Numbered from the stretch's first letter, positions 1-9,989 are shown. The stretch is DNA of 64,000 nt from Algoriphagus litoralis (GCF_003259255.1 NZ_QGOL01000007.1:372001-436000), one strand, 5' to 3'. Translations and numbers: made by a program. The notes: generated from the letters alone by a model not told the origin.

Positions 1-220
1 CATCGCATGCCACCGGAAAAACCATCCCGCCATTTTTCTCCATCATTTCCCGAGCCGTCTCTTCCAAAACATCCAGCTTACGGGAAGTGATCACGAGATT
101 CGCTCCCAGTCTTAAAAAATATTCACCCATTGAGCGTCCTAGGCCGGTACCACCTCCAGTGATGAGAATGTTTTTATCTTTGAGTGCCCCATCTCGGAGC
201 ATTCCTTCGTTATAGTTCAT
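1..220 (-). CDS. SDR-family oxidoreductase, 3' part missing (2,4-dienoyl-CoA reductase-like)
   Basis: Only the first 73 residues lie in the window; the gene runs off the left edge. It starts at the ATG read from 220 to 218. The Rossmann glycine motif TGGGTGLG is at residues 21-28 and an Arg after the second strand (ITSRK, about 44-48) suggests NADP(H) preference. The N-terminal wording (GGGTGLGRSM, SRKLDVLEE) resembles 2,4-dienoyl-CoA reductase/FadH-type short-chain dehydrogenases, which remove double bases-position double bonds during unsaturated fatty acid beta-oxidation. The catalytic Tyr/Lys are outside the window, so the substrate is an inference. It is divergent from the lipoprotein gene at 291. 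Confidence 0.75.
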   Translation of the reverse strand, partial: MNYNEGMLRDGALKDKNILITGGGTGLGRSMGEYFLRLGANLVITSRKLDVLEETAREMMEKNGGMVFPVACD

Positions 221-290
221 TTTAAAGTAAGTTCGTTTTAGTCCAAGATAGTAATCGGGCGCGGTAATTGAAAGGAATTGTGAATACTGT

Positions 291-1097
291 ATGCAAATGA
301 AAAATCTCCTGCTTCTTTTTCTTTGTTCATTGATCTTAAGCTCCTGCACAGAGGACGTCAGCCGAAATATCAACACTGACTTAACACAGGAAGCTGATCA
401 GTTTTTTAGATTCTCAAGTGCTTTAGGCGAAACCGGGTATCTAGGAAATATTTCCTACGGAGATTATTTCAGAATAAGTGGTGACGAAATCCCCGGCTGT
501 CCCCTCATCACTCGCAATACTGCTACACGTACGATCATTTTAGACTATTCCAATCCGCAAGCATGCGAACACTTAAATTCAATACCAAGAGAAGGGAAAA
601 TCATACTGGACTTTGGATTATCCAACACAGCCGAGGCCAGTTGGACCATGAAATATGAAGACTACTCTTTCGGAAGTATTAAAATCGAGGGTGTTAGGGT
701 ATTTAGGAATATTTCGTTTAATGAAAATCAGGAAAGCGTAGAAAACCTAAAAATTACATTGGATCCAAACCTTGGATTTGTAGTCAATGGCACATTGTCC
801 TACTCAGTGGCCAGGCTCAGTGCACGACCATTTGCACTTAGCACCAGAGGAAGAGTAGAAGGTACTAATCCTGCCGGTAGAAATTTCTTTGCCGCTATCA
901 CAGGTGCAAAAGAGCAATTATTTTCCTGTTATCGGCTGGGATGGGAACTACCTCAATCCGGTACGGAATCTTGGATTGTGAGTAGAGGAAATTCAAGCAG
1001 TCTGGAATACATGGTGAAATTTGAAACTGGTGATGGGTGTAATCCTACGGTAATTTCTACTCTTCCTGATGGGAGGACGATTCAATTGAACCCATAA
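291..1097 (+). CDS. Hypothetical lipoprotein
   Basis: A 268-residue protein with a lipoprotein signal peptide: Lys4, a hydrophobic stretch at 6-16 and lipobox LSSC with Cys19 as the likely lipidated residue. An alternative start two codons in (MKNLL) is equally good. The mature part is rich in beta-forming residues with three or four Cys spread along it (for example in ACEH and FSCYRLG). I do not recognise a domain. It is a single-gene unit, divergent from the SDR gene and convergent with ahcY, from which it is separated by a hairpin terminator. Confidence 0.65.
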   Translation: MQMKNLLLLFLCSLILSSCTEDVSRNINTDLTQEADQFFRFSSALGETGYLGNISYGDYFRISGDEIPGCPLITRNTATRTIILDYSNPQACEHLNSIPREGKIILDFGLSNTAEASWTMKYEDYSFGSIKIEGVRVFRNISFNENQESVENLKITLDPNLGFVVNGTLSYSVARLSARPFALSTRGRVEGTNPAGRNFFAAITGAKEQLFSCYRLGWELPQSGTESWIVSRGNSSSLEYMVKFETGDGCNPTVISTLPDGRTIQLNP

Positions 1098-1100
1098 AAA

Positions 1101-1124
1101 AAGCCCCGAATTTCTCCGAGGCTT
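1101..1124 (-). terminator. Intrinsic terminator of ahcY
   Basis: An imperfect 9-bp stem (AAGCCCCGA / CCGAGGCTT) with a TTTCT-type loop. On the minus strand the stem is followed by a run of six T, so it mainly stops ahcY transcription. On the plus strand only a weak ATTCTT tail follows. Confidence 0.75.
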
Positions 1125-1146
1125 ATTCTTAATCAGTTTATCAGAA

Positions 1147-2466
1147 TTAATATCTGTAGTACTCTGGCTTGAATGGTCCTTGAACCTCCACACCGATGTA
1201 TTGTGCCTGATCTTCAGATAGCGTATCCAGTTCGACTCCTAGCTTTGCCAAGTGAAGTGCTGCCACTTTCTCATCCAGATGCTTTGGAAGCACGTATACG
1301 CCTGGCTGATACTTCTCGTGATTAGCCCAAAGCTCCAACTGTGCAAGTGTTTGGTTGGTAAATGAATTGGACATCACAAAGGATGGGTGCCCAGTAGCAC
1401 AACCCAAGTTCACCAATCGACCTTCGGCCAAGACGATGATTTCTTTTCCATCCAGTTCATAGAGATCCACCTGCGGCTTGATCACATTTTTGGTGTGACC
1501 GTAGTTTTTGTTCAACCACGCCATGTCGATTTCATTGTCAAAGTGGCCGATGTTACACACGATCGCCTTGTCTTTCATCGCTTTGAAGTACTCTCCATTG
1601 ATGATGTCTTTATTTCCTGTAGCTGTGACGATGATGTCTCCTTCTTTTACAGCATCCTTCATCTTTTTCACTGCAAATCCGTCCATCGCAGCTTGAAGCG
1701 CACAGATCGGATCAATTTCAGTCACGATTACTCGAGCACCGGCACCTCGAAGTGAAGCGGCAGAGCCTTTTCCAACATCACCATATCCTGCCACAACCGC
1801 TACTTTTCCAGCCATCATCACGTCAGTAGCGCGACGAATCGCATCCACAAGAGACTCTTTACAGCCGTATTTGTTATCAAATTTAGACTTGGTCACCGAG
1901 TCGTTCACATTGATCGCAGGCATCGGAAGGGTGCCATTCTTCATTCTTTCATAAAGTCTGTGGACACCTGTCGTGGTCTCCTCTGACAATCCTCTGATTC
2001 CTGCCACCAATTCTGGATACTGATCCAAAACCATGTTGGTCAAGTCACCGCCATCGTCCAGAATCATATTCAATGGCTGTCTGCCTTCTCCGAAAAACAA
2101 GGTCTGCTCGATACACCAGTCAAATTCCTCGGCTGTCTGACCTTTCCAAGCATACACCTGGATTCCTGCTGCTGCAATTGCCGCCGCAGCATGATCTTGA
2201 GTAGAGAAAATATTGCAAGATGACCAGGTCACCTCAGCGCCCAAGGCAACCAAAGTTTCGATCAACACTGCTGTCTGAATCGTCATGTGAAGACAACCTG
2301 CGACTCTGGCGCCTTTCAAAGGCTGAGATAGACCAAACTCCGCTCTCAAGGCCATCAAACCCGGCATTTCTGCCTCCGCCAATCGGATTTCTTTTCTCCC
2401 CCACTCAGCCAGAGAGATGTCTTTTACTTTATACTGAATGAATTTTTCAGATTTAATTTCTGACAT
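1147..2466 (-). CDS. ahcY: Adenosylhomocysteinase (SAH hydrolase)
   Basis: Cytosolic NAD-dependent enzyme that splits S-adenosylhomocysteine into adenosine and homocysteine, keeping SAM-dependent methylation going. The 439-residue protein starts at the ATG at 2466 (MSEIKSEKF); an upstream in-frame ATG at 2508 would add 14 residues but overlaps the promoter. Visible signatures: [16 protein letters not shown] near residue 80, the NAD-binding motif AGYGDVGKG near 226, and the conserved C-terminus ending KPEYYRY. Length fits bacterial AhcY. It stands alone, with a promoter-like element upstream and a terminator at 1101-1124. Confidence 0.97.
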   Translation of the reverse strand: MSEIKSEKFIQYKVKDISLAEWGRKEIRLAEAEMPGLMALRAEFGLSQPLKGARVAGCLHMTIQTAVLIETLVALGAEVTWSSCNIFSTQDHAAAAIAAAGIQVYAWKGQTAEEFDWCIEQTLFFGEGRQPLNMILDDGGDLTNMVLDQYPELVAGIRGLSEETTTGVHRLYERMKNGTLPMPAINVNDSVTKSKFDNKYGCKESLVDAIRRATDVMMAGKVAVVAGYGDVGKGSAASLRGAGARVIVTEIDPICALQAAMDGFAVKKMKDAVKEGDIIVTATGNKDIINGEYFKAMKDKAIVCNIGHFDNEIDMAWLNKNYGHTKNVIKPQVDLYELDGKEIIVLAEGRLVNLGCATGHPSFVMSNSFTNQTLAQLELWANHEKYQPGVYVLPKHLDEKVAALHLAKLGVELDTLSEDQAQYIGVEVQGPFKPEYYRY

Positions 2467-2505
2467 GTTATTGATAGTTAAAGAATTAAAATCTTTTGAT
2501 GGTCG

Positions 2506-2536
2506 CAAAGTTACCGCATAAAATCGGGAATAAAAA
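2506..2536 (-). promoter_or_regulatory. Putative ahcY promoter (Bacteroidota type)
   Basis: Read on the minus strand there is a perfect TAACTTTG (-7 element, TAnnTTTG) at 2513-2506, preceded after 19 bp by TTTT in place of the -33 TTTG (2536-2533). This predicts a start near 2499 and a leader of about 33 nt before the ahcY ATG at 2466. Confidence 0.45.
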
Positions 2537-2541
2537 CCTCC

Positions 2542-3306
2542 TTAAAGATTTGGAAAGCCGATTTGCTTCAAGTCGAAAAATCGTGCTGAACCATCTCTGA
2601 GGATCATTTGGAGTTTCCCTGCTTTGGATACCCCTTGAATTTTACCCTCGAATTCGCAGGAATTCTCAGTAAATATTGCCCATTGATCCCTTAGAAATAG
2701 ATGACTAATGTATTCCTCCAGGATTGCTTGAGTTCTTCCTTTTTTTAACGAAATATATCCCTGCTCAATATGGGCTACTAAAAGTCTAAAAATCTCTTCC
2801 AAACTGAATTGACCCCCAGTGATCGATGCTAAAGAAGTCGCTTTTTGAGTTTCAAACTGAGTCTGGTTGATATTCAATCCGATTCCAACCACGGCATAGT
2901 CCCAGCCATTCGAGCTCAGGATATTTTCAATCAAGACCCCACCGACTTTTCCATGACCGGGTACCACCAGATCGTTTGGCCATTTAACTTTGATGTCGGG
3001 AAGATATTCCTGAAACAACTTTCTGATCCCATTAGACACCATCATGTTCAAGTAAAACTGCTCGGAGATGTCCAAAAATCCAGGTGACAAAACCAATGAG
3101 AAGGTAAGGTTTTGATTGGCTTGTGTTTCCCAACTGTTGCCGCGCTGCCCCTTCCCCCGAGTTTGATGCCCGCATATGATTATCGAACCTTCTTTGGCCT
3201 GTCCGGTTCGGATTAGTTCAAGCGCTTTGTCATTAGTAGAGTGACACTCTGGCAGGAAAAGAACATCTTTCCCCAAAAAAATCGTGTTGGCAAGAATTTT
3301 ATACAT
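2542..3306 (-). CDS. birA: Biotin--[acetyl-CoA-carboxylase] ligase
   Basis: Attaches biotin through biotinyl-AMP to the carrier lysine of biotin enzymes such as acetyl-CoA carboxylase. The 254-residue protein has the biotinyl-AMP loop TRGKGQRGN at residues 49-57, the catalytic KWPND at 108-112 and GGVLIE at 122-127, followed by a small C-terminal domain. It lacks the N-terminal helix-turn-helix of E. coli BirA, so it is a ligase-only (group I) form and not a repressor. It is divergent from rsfS, an arrangement common in this phylum (known pattern, not checked here). Confidence 0.95.
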   Translation of the reverse strand: MYKILANTIFLGKDVLFLPECHSTNDKALELIRTGQAKEGSIIICGHQTRGKGQRGNSWETQANQNLTFSLVLSPGFLDISEQFYLNMMVSNGIRKLFQEYLPDIKVKWPNDLVVPGHGKVGGVLIENILSSNGWDYAVVGIGLNINQTQFETQKATSLASITGGQFSLEEIFRLLVAHIEQGYISLKKGRTQAILEEYISHLFLRDQWAIFTENSCEFEGKIQGVSKAGKLQMILRDGSARFFDLKQIGFPNL

Positions 3307-3365
3307 TATTTTTCGGTTGGGCTTGTAAGTGATTCAAGATCGCACCGTAAAATTAAATTTAATAT

Positions 3366-3713
3366 ATGACAGCAGAAGCGCTGAGCAAAGTTATCGTCAA
3401 AGGGATGGAGGAAAAAAAAGCCTCTGATATTTTGGTGATGGACCTTAGAAAGATTAAAAATTCAGTAGCCGACTTTTTTGTGATTTGTTCGGGAAATTCC
3501 AACACGCAGCTTGAAGCTATATCTGAGTCAATCGAAGAGGAAATTCTAAAGGCAAATGAAAAACCTGCGAAAAGACTGGAAGGTAAAGCAAACGGAGAAT
3601 GGGTATTAATGGATTACTTTGACGTAGTCGTCCACATATTCCTAAAAGAAAAACGTCATTACTACGGTTTGGAAGAACTCTGGGGTGATGCCAAAACAAC
3701 ACGGATCAATTAA
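3366..3713 (+). CDS. rsfS: Ribosome silencing factor RsfS
   Basis: A 115-residue protein of the RsfS/Iojap family, which binds ribosomal protein L14 and blocks joining of the ribosomal subunits when nutrients are low. Family signatures are DILVMDLRKIKN near residue 20, DFFVICSGNSNTQ near 36-48, the segment EGKANGEWVLMDYFDVVVHIF, and the YYGLEELWGDA C-terminus. It starts 60 bp from the divergent birA gene and lies 67 bp upstream of ftsH, probably in one transcript with it. Confidence 0.95.
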   Translation: MTAEALSKVIVKGMEEKKASDILVMDLRKIKNSVADFFVICSGNSNTQLEAISESIEEEILKANEKPAKRLEGKANGEWVLMDYFDVVVHIFLKEKRHYYGLEELWGDAKTTRIN

Positions 3714-3780
3714 AAAACAGGATAAACTTTCAAAAGGTTAATCCGTTTTAGCATAAGTTTAAAGAATTACCCCTAAAGCG

Positions 3781-5835
3781 ATGAGCGAAAAAAATAAGAA
3801 TAAAAATATAATTCCTAAGTCACCTCAAAAACCGAATTTTCAGCTCTGGTTGATTATTGCGGCTGTTTTGGTGCTACTGGGATTGACATGGATTCAACAG
3901 CGTGGAGCGGTGATAGACATTACCCAAAAGCGATTTGAAGACATGTACCTAGCCGGAGACATCTCCAAGGTCGTCATCGTCCGCAATATGAACCGTGTGG
4001 ATGTGACCCTAAAGCCTTCGGCCCTTCAAAATGCAAAATACAAGTCAGAACTTGAGGCCAATTCTTCTTTCTTTAATCCGACTGGTCCGCATTATGCCTT
4101 GCAGGTAACGACCTCGGATAAGTTTCAGACAGACTTTCAGGCTTTGGAGGAAAAAGTTCCAGAAGAAGATCGAATAGGTGCTTCAGTCACTAATGAAGAA
4201 AACTGGAGCAGTTATTTTGGAAGCTTTGGATTTCTGATCCTGTTGTTTGTCTTCTTTTGGTTTATGATGCGAAGGATGGCAGGTCCATCTGGACCTGGAG
4301 GTCAGATCTTCAATGTAGGTAAATCGAAAGCACAGCTTTTTGACGCTGAAAATAAGGTAAAGATCACGTTTGATAACGTAGCTGGTCTGGATGAAGCAAA
4401 GGAGGAAATTCAGGAGATCGTAGAATTCCTTAAAAACCCTGGAAAATTCACCAAACTTGGTGGAAAAATACCTAAAGGAGCACTCTTAGTAGGCCCTCCA
4501 GGTACTGGTAAAACTTTGCTTGCAAAAGCAGTAGCGGGTGAAGCAGGTGTTCCCTTCTTTACACTTTCAGGTTCAGACTTCGTCGAAATGTTTGTCGGTG
4601 TAGGTGCTGCACGTGTGCGTGATTTGTTTAAGCAAGCCAAAGAAAAAGCACCATGTATCATCTTCATTGATGAGATCGACGCAATCGGTAGATCCAGAGG
4701 CAAAGGTCAAATGCCGGGTTCAAATGATGAACGTGAAAATACCCTGAACTCACTATTGGTGGAAATGGACGGGTTCGGAACTGACTCCGGAGTAATCGTA
4801 CTTGCTGCTACCAACAGACCTGACGTACTAGATAGTGCTCTCCTTAGGGCTGGACGCTTTGATCGGCAAATCTCCATTGATAAGCCAGATATCAACGGAC
4901 GTGAGGCCATCTTCAAAGTGCATCTCAAGCCGATCAAAATCGCCGATGATATCGATCCTAAGAAACTTGCTGCGCAGACTCCGGGTTTTGCAGGAGCTGA
5001 AATCGCTAACGTGTGTAACGAAGCCGCTTTGATCGCTGCCAGAAGAAACAAATCAGCAGTAGACATGCAGGACTTCCAGGACGCAGTGGATCGGGTGATA
5101 GGCGGACTGGAAAAGAAAACCAAAATAATTTCCCCAGAGGAAAAGAAAATAGTTGCCTACCATGAAGCTGGCCATGCTGTGGCAGGTTGGTTCTTGGAGC
5201 ATGCTGATCCATTGGTAAAGGTCAGCATTGTACCTCGTGGAGTCGCTGCCTTGGGATATGCGCAATACTTGCCTAAAGAACAGTTCCTCTACCAAACAGA
5301 GCAGCTTATCGACGAGATGTGCATGACACTGGGTGGACGTGCTGCTGAGGAAATCATTTTTGGAAAAATCTCCACAGGTGCACTCAGCGATTTGGAGCGA
5401 ATTACCAAAATGGCCTATTCCATCGTATCCGTCTACGGAATGAATGAGAAACTGGGAAACATTTCCTTCTACGACAGTAAAGCCGATGGTTACAAAATGA
5501 CCAAGCCGTACTCTGAAGCCACTGCTGAAATGATCGATCAGGAGGTAAGTAAGTTGATTCAATTTGCATACACCCGAACGATCGATTTGCTGAAAGAACA
5601 CAGAGATCATCTGGAAATTTTAGCAAAAGAGCTTCTTGAAAAAGAAATACTCTTCCAAGCGGATCTGGAAAAACTGATCGGAAAGCGTCCTTTTGACAAA
5701 GAGACTACCTATCAAGCTTTTACAAACAAAAAAGATAAAGTCGTAGTAGATCAGGACGTCGTAAAAGATGATATTGCTCCTGTGGATCCTGATGCTGATC
5801 AGGCAGAAGTGCCTGAGGTGAAGGAAGAAAAATAA
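3781..5835 (+). CDS. ftsH: ATP-dependent zinc metalloprotease FtsH
   Basis: Membrane-bound AAA+ protease for quality control of membrane and regulatory proteins. The 684-residue protein has an N-terminal membrane segment near 22-40, a periplasmic domain, a second membrane segment near 148-165, Walker A GPPGTGKT near 238-245, Walker B IIFIDEID near 294-301, the second region of homology (LLRAGRFDR), and the zinc site HEAGH near 461-465 with the third ligand Asp in LSDLERI. The C-terminal tail is acidic and low in complexity, as in other Bacteroidota FtsH proteins. A strong terminator follows at 5841. Confidence 0.98.
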   Translation: MSEKNKNKNIIPKSPQKPNFQLWLIIAAVLVLLGLTWIQQRGAVIDITQKRFEDMYLAGDISKVVIVRNMNRVDVTLKPSALQNAKYKSELEANSSFFNPTGPHYALQVTTSDKFQTDFQALEEKVPEEDRIGASVTNEENWSSYFGSFGFLILLFVFFWFMMRRMAGPSGPGGQIFNVGKSKAQLFDAENKVKITFDNVAGLDEAKEEIQEIVEFLKNPGKFTKLGGKIPKGALLVGPPGTGKTLLAKAVAGEAGVPFFTLSGSDFVEMFVGVGAARVRDLFKQAKEKAPCIIFIDEIDAIGRSRGKGQMPGSNDERENTLNSLLVEMDGFGTDSGVIVLAATNRPDVLDSALLRAGRFDRQISIDKPDINGREAIFKVHLKPIKIADDIDPKKLAAQTPGFAGAEIANVCNEAALIAARRNKSAVDMQDFQDAVDRVIGGLEKKTKIISPEEKKIVAYHEAGHAVAGWFLEHADPLVKVSIVPRGVAALGYAQYLPKEQFLYQTEQLIDEMCMTLGGRAAEEIIFGKISTGALSDLERITKMAYSIVSVYGMNEKLGNISFYDSKADGYKMTKPYSEATAEMIDQEVSKLIQFAYTRTIDLLKEHRDHLEILAKELLEKEILFQADLEKLIGKRPFDKETTYQAFTNKKDKVVVDQDVVKDDIAPVDPDADQAEVPEVKEEK

Positions 5836-5840
5836 TTACA

Positions 5841-5868
5841 AAAGCCCCATACAGATTGGGGCTTTTTT
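5841..5868 (+). terminator. Intrinsic terminator after ftsH
   Basis: A perfect 8-bp stem (AAGCCCC / GGGGCTT with flanking A-T pairs) and a run of six T on the plus strand, six bases after the ftsH stop codon. Confidence 0.9.
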
Positions 5869-5897
5869 ATTTTTGTTCCCTGACAGTATCTTAGCAT

Positions 5898-6674
5898 ATG
5901 CAAGCTGCCCCCCTTGATTTCCCACTGAACCAAAAAAAACTCTATTTCGCCTCTGATTTTCACCTAGGGGCTCCCGATGCCCAGCAAAGCAAAATCAGAG
6001 AAAAACGGATCATTCGATGGCTGGATTCGATTGCAGACGATGCTGCTGCAATTTTTTTGGTAGGGGATATATTTGATTTTTGGTTTGAATATCGACAGGT
6101 GATTCCCAAAGGATTCATCCCTTTTGTTTCCAAAATATCTCAACTACGAGATCGAGGCATCCCGATACTTTTTTTTACAGGCAATCATGATCTCTGGATG
6201 AAAGACTACTTCACCCAAGAGCTCGGAATCCCCGTATATCATCACCCCATTGAACTTTCGGTAGAAGGAAAAAAAATCTTAGTCGGCCATGGTGACGGAC
6301 TCGGGCCCGGTGATAATTCCTACAAAATCCTTAAGAAAGTCTTTACCAATCCTGTTGCCCAATGGCTTTTTCGCTGGTTTCATCCCGATTTGGGAATTAA
6401 ACTTGCCAAAGCCTGGTCAAGCCATAGCAGAATCACCAATGTGGAAAAAAATGAGAATCACTTTCTCAACGAAGAGGAATGGCTGTGGCAATACTGCAAA
6501 GAAATAAACACTAAAGTTCCTCACGATTTCTATATTTTCGGACATCGACACTTGCCCTTGGAACTTCCTGTGGGGGAAAAATCAACCTATTTTAATCTGG
6601 GCGAATGGGTCTCCCAAAATACTTATCTTGAATTTGATTCCCATGGAGGCAAACTCTTGACATTCGAAAAATGA
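5898..6674 (+). CDS. lpxH: UDP-2,3-diacylglucosamine diphosphatase (LpxH-type phosphoesterase)
   Basis: A 258-residue calcineurin-like metallophosphoesterase. The metal-binding motifs are in order: D20-F-H22, GDIFDFWFE at 56-64, GNHD at 95-98, HGDG near 131-134 and GHRH near 215-218. LpxH removes UMP from UDP-2,3-diacylglucosamine in lipid A synthesis at the inner face of the inner membrane. The GDIFDFW wording and the length fit LpxH rather than general phosphodiesterases, but paralogues exist in this phylum. The stop codon overlaps the next gene by 4 bp. Confidence 0.85.
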   Translation: MQAAPLDFPLNQKKLYFASDFHLGAPDAQQSKIREKRIIRWLDSIADDAAAIFLVGDIFDFWFEYRQVIPKGFIPFVSKISQLRDRGIPILFFTGNHDLWMKDYFTQELGIPVYHHPIELSVEGKKILVGHGDGLGPGDNSYKILKKVFTNPVAQWLFRWFHPDLGIKLAKAWSSHSRITNVEKNENHFLNEEEWLWQYCKEINTKVPHDFYIFGHRHLPLELPVGEKSTYFNLGEWVSQNTYLEFDSHGGKLLTFEK

Positions 6675-7501
6675 AGACCTTATTCTTTCTAATCTTTCAT
6701 TTGCTTAGCAGATCACTTTTTTCGCAGGAAGTCCTTCTGTTCGAAAATCCCATTTCGGAGATCTCGATTGACAATCTGGACTTGGTTTCTTTGGATACTC
6801 GGGATCAAATCTTTGCCAGCACCGGAAGTGGGGATGTGCTGCTTTTTGATAAATCCGGAAAGCAACTGAATCTCTTTTCTCCCCCTCGACAAGCTCGAAT
6901 CCAGCAACTGGAAGCCTCTTGGACCGTGAATATTTTCACTTTTTCAGCAGATCTCCAAGAATATCGCGTCATGGACCGATTCCTAAACCCAATCGCTGAA
7001 AACAGCTTCCTGCTCAATAACATCACCCTTCCCAAAGCAGCCACATTGGGAAACAACAACATCGTTTGGGTATGGGATGAGTCTGACTTGTCCCTGAAAA
7101 GCCTAGACTATCTGCGAAACATCATTCTTCAGTCTCAGCCATTGAATCTGATTCTGGATTCGGAAGAACTCCGCGTGACTGAGATCCGGGAATTTAAGAA
7201 CCGGCTTTTCATGAACGTCCCCGAGTCGGGAATCTACATTTTTGACAATCAGGGGAATTTTCTTCAGAAAGTTTCCATCCAAATCGAGCAGCGCATGTGC
7301 TTTTACAAAGAACAGTTGTTTTGGATTGAGGGTGAGCGTCTAAAAATGTATTCATTGGCGACAAAAGCCATATTCGACCTAGGAAAGCTGCCAACCTCTG
7401 ACATTGAATCCATCCAAATTGGTCAGGAAATTATGACTCTCCGATCAGAGGACAAGATCAAAGTATACCCCATACCGGAGGGAATGAAGCGGATCAAGTG
7501 A
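6671..7501 (+). CDS. Hypothetical exported protein, propeller-like
   Basis: A 276-residue protein whose start overlaps the lpxH stop in an ATGA, so the two are probably translated together. It has a short signal peptide (hydrophobic 4-17, cleavage after a Ser-Phe-Ser near 18). The body shows repeated short blade-like units (for example SLDTRDQIFASTGSGDVLLFD and IYIFDNQGNFLQKV), suggesting a beta-propeller. No enzymatic motif is visible. A link to envelope biogenesis is inferred only from its coupling to lpxH. Confidence 0.7.
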   Translation: MKTLFFLIFHLLSRSLFSQEVLLFENPISEISIDNLDLVSLDTRDQIFASTGSGDVLLFDKSGKQLNLFSPPRQARIQQLEASWTVNIFTFSADLQEYRVMDRFLNPIAENSFLLNNITLPKAATLGNNNIVWVWDESDLSLKSLDYLRNIILQSQPLNLILDSEELRVTEIREFKNRLFMNVPESGIYIFDNQGNFLQKVSIQIEQRMCFYKEQLFWIEGERLKMYSLATKAIFDLGKLPTSDIESIQIGQEIMTLRSEDKIKVYPIPEGMKRIK

Positions 7502-7508
7502 TTTTTTA

Positions 7509-8438
7509 TCAGCCCTTTGGTAAAAAAATCTCAGCCATCATGCAACGGGCACTACCTCCTCCAAGCTTTTCGATGGTGGGTATTGCCGGACTAATGATTG
7601 TAGTGTACTTTTCGATTTGCTGGATCTGACCCACATTGAGTGAATCCAGAGCCGTCTGTGACATTACCGTAAACTTTTCACCCCCATCATTTCCTACCTC
7701 CAGCATATTTCCGGCAAAGTTGAATTTCTGCTTCGCTGTGATGGGAATCAACTTTTTGCCTGACTTAGTCAGTGATTCCTGTACCTTCCTTCGCTCTGCT
7801 AATCTGGGAATACTATCGAGACAAACCACAGCCAAATCAGTGCCGATGTGCATCATCACATTGGTATGGTAGATCGGACTGAGCTTGCCCTCAATCTCCT
7901 GCACGGCATCAAAACCCAAAACAGAATACCCCAAAATCTTAGCGACATAATCCAAGGGAACCTGATGGGTCCGCTCAGAATAGCATGCATAGATCACTTT
8001 GGCCTGATGGTCAATGACCATGCTTCCGGTACCTTCCATATATTGCTCACTTTCCTCAAAAAAACTCAGGTCAACGATCTCATTCACTTGAAAACCCAGC
8101 TGCATCAAGTTCTCGATAATATCTTTTCTACGCTCTTGCCGGCGAATAGGTGAGTACATCGGGTATAGGATCAACTTTCCATCCGGATGGGTACTAAACC
8201 AGTTGTTTGGGAAGACAGCGTCTGTTTTTACAGGTCGGGTTGTGTCCTCGACCACGATGACATTCACCCCCTGATCCCGCAACATTCCCACAAACCCATC
8301 GAATTCAGATTTGGCCAAAGCTTTTACCTCCTCTTGACTCCTCGAATCCTGTTTTTGATAGAAATTATTCTCGGCCGTCTCTGGATTGAAGCCAAAGTTG
8401 GCCGGACGAACCATCAAAATGGTAGAACTAGTCTGCAT
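7509..8438 (-). CDS. ctlX: CtlX-type citrulline hydrolase / amidinotransferase-fold protein
   Basis: A 309-residue member of the guanidino-group modifying (arginine deiminase/amidinotransferase) fold. It begins with the family opening MVRPANFGFNPETAENN, has FPNNWFSTH near residues 77-85, EGTGSMV near 136-142, the catalytic His region YHTNVMMH, and the nucleophile Cys in SARCMMAE near the C-terminus. The closest named family I know is the citrulline utilisation hydrolase CtlX. The exact substrate in this organism is an inference. It ends 3 bp from the next minus-strand gene's coding region start side (8442), suggesting a two-gene operon. Confidence 0.8.
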   Translation of the reverse strand: MQTSSTILMVRPANFGFNPETAENNFYQKQDSRSQEEVKALAKSEFDGFVGMLRDQGVNVIVVEDTTRPVKTDAVFPNNWFSTHPDGKLILYPMYSPIRRQERRKDIIENLMQLGFQVNEIVDLSFFEESEQYMEGTGSMVIDHQAKVIYACYSERTHQVPLDYVAKILGYSVLGFDAVQEIEGKLSPIYHTNVMMHIGTDLAVVCLDSIPRLAERRKVQESLTKSGKKLIPITAKQKFNFAGNMLEVGNDGGEKFTVMSQTALDSLNVGQIQQIEKYTTIISPAIPTIEKLGGGSARCMMAEIFLPKG

Positions 8439-8441
8439 GGG

Positions 8442-9302
8442 TTATTTATTTAAAGAATATCGATAAAGAACCGGGAAGATGTTAAATCGCTTTTCACTGA
8501 TGGTGTAGTATGCCCTGCCATCCGACTGAAACCCTATCGCCTCACCCTGTGGCTCCGGTACGTAGGGAAGTTCCTTAGGAGCTCTGGCAAGTGCCTGCAG
8601 CACGGATTCACCTTTAGTCCTCTCCCAATAGTAAACCTTGAAATAATTTTTGATCAAAATCCTCGTCCCATCTTGACTGATATCTGCGGCTGTAGCACTG
8701 GTAAACGGTAGCTTGACCTGTTCTTTGGCCTCTACATCTTTTTTACCAAAATCATCCGAATTCAATCGAAAGAGGGTGTTTTGACTATCCCGCTTTGAAA
8801 CTACAAACAGATCACCGGATAGGGGGTCTACAAAGAGGCTTTCGGCATCCATAGGTCCCTCGGGATACTCAAATTCCAAAACCTCTGGCTTTAGAGCACC
8901 CCTTTCACTAAACCGTTCTGGTTCTGGAAATCGAAGGATTTTCACCGACTTATGAACGCCGGCATTATCCCCTATTTCTGCGATATACACATAGGATTTT
9001 CCTTTGGGGCCAGGTCCCACGGCAATATCTTCCCAATCCCTGTTTTCTATCTCTTCCAATACAATTTTGCCGATCTCCCTCCCCATCGAATCCAAGACAT
9101 ACACGGCAGCTTCCCCTCCACTGTCGGTGTGGGTATAGAATTTATCCGGATGATTTTTGGAAAAAGCCAAGCCGCTCATTTCCTCCAAAACGGGATTATC
9201 GATCGTACGAATCGGAATTCCAGCCAGATAGACAGAATCAAATTTTTGCTGTGCAAATCCAGAAAATGAAAGGAAAAGTAGTAGAGGAAGAAATCTAAAC
9301 AT
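8442..9302 (-). CDS. Hypothetical exported beta-propeller protein
   Basis: A 286-residue protein with a clear signal peptide (MFRFLPLLLFLSFSGFAQ, cleavage after residue 17 or 18). The body contains propeller-like units such as EMSGLAFSKNHPDKFYTHTDS, DWEDIAVGPG and YVYIAEIGDN, like periplasmic 'SdiA-regulated' or esterase-like phytase-type propellers. Substrate and activity are unknown. It lies immediately upstream of ctlX on the same strand with a gap of 3 bp, so the two are probably cotranscribed. Confidence 0.7.
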   Translation of the reverse strand: MFRFLPLLLFLSFSGFAQQKFDSVYLAGIPIRTIDNPVLEEMSGLAFSKNHPDKFYTHTDSGGEAAVYVLDSMGREIGKIVLEEIENRDWEDIAVGPGPKGKSYVYIAEIGDNAGVHKSVKILRFPEPERFSERGALKPEVLEFEYPEGPMDAESLFVDPLSGDLFVVSKRDSQNTLFRLNSDDFGKKDVEAKEQVKLPFTSATAADISQDGTRILIKNYFKVYYWERTKGESVLQALARAPKELPYVPEPQGEAIGFQSDGRAYYTISEKRFNIFPVLYRYSLNK

Positions 9303-9396
9303 GGTAAAATAGGATGCTCAAAAATACGGGAATTGACGGACCTACTCTGAAAACTTCCTGTTAATTTTAATTCATAACTCTAAATCCAGATTGGTT

Positions 9397-9819
9397 ATGG
9401 ACGCGATCTTAAAGAAAATGAACTTCAAGGAAGGAATGAAAATTCGGATTTGGAACGAGCCAAGTGATCTGAATAAATTGTTTGAATCTTGGGAAAAAGA
9501 CGGACTAATGGCACACTCAGAGGAAAAAGCAAACTTCATGCTTTCCTTTGTGCAAACAGAAGCTGACATAAAAACCTACTTCCACGAAATGCACAGGCTA
9601 TCACCAGACGATGAAATCATTTGGTTTGCTTATCCCAAAGGCACATCCAAAAAATACAAAGCTCAGATCAACCGTGATTCAGGTTGGAAGATCGTCGGTG
9701 ATATGGATTATGAAGGTGTCCGGCAAATTGCAATTGACGAAGACTGGTCAGCACTTCGATTTCGAAAAATCAGGTATATCAAAAACCTGACAAGGAAATT
9801 CAGTGCAAAAAATCAGTAG
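9397..9819 (+). CDS. Small conserved protein, DUF3052-like
   Basis: A 140-residue cytoplasmic protein starting at the ATG at 9397 (a TTG two codons upstream is less likely). It has no signal peptide. The C-terminal half, DEIIWFAYPKGTS followed by YEGVRQIAIDEDWSALRFRK, resembles the DUF3052 family, in which a similar 'WFAYPK...AIDETWSALRFR' pattern occurs. The function of that family is unknown. The gene is monocistronic and precedes the tRNA-Asn locus. Confidence 0.7.
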   Translation: MDAILKKMNFKEGMKIRIWNEPSDLNKLFESWEKDGLMAHSEEKANFMLSFVQTEADIKTYFHEMHRLSPDDEIIWFAYPKGTSKKYKAQINRDSGWKIVGDMDYEGVRQIAIDEDWSALRFRKIRYIKNLTRKFSAKNQ

Positions 9820-9917
9820 TCCTCTAAAGAGAAAAGATATTCTCAAAAAATAAGTCCCTGAAAAAGAAATAGAAGTAAGGCAAAAGAGCCAGAATCTAAG
9901 ATTTTTTCAAAAAGGGA

Positions 9918-9949
9918 TTTGGAATAAAAAGGTGATGCACCTACATTTG
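9918..9949 (+). promoter_or_regulatory. Promoter of the tRNA-Asn locus
   Basis: A full match to the Bacteroidota sigma-A consensus: TTTG at 9918-9921, a 20-bp spacer and TACATTTG at 9942-9949 (TAnnTTTG). The predicted start is near 9956, so the transcript would begin about 34 nt before the tRNA fragment at 9990 and run through the intact tRNA-Asn to the terminator at 10144. Confidence 0.7.
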
Positions 9950-9989
9950 CAACACGATTTCCAAAAGGGACATCGTTAACACTACAAAA

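Noticed and set aside
5053-5610. Antisense ORFs inside ftsH
   Set aside because: ftsH is certain from its AAA+ and zinc motifs; the antisense frames show no domain.
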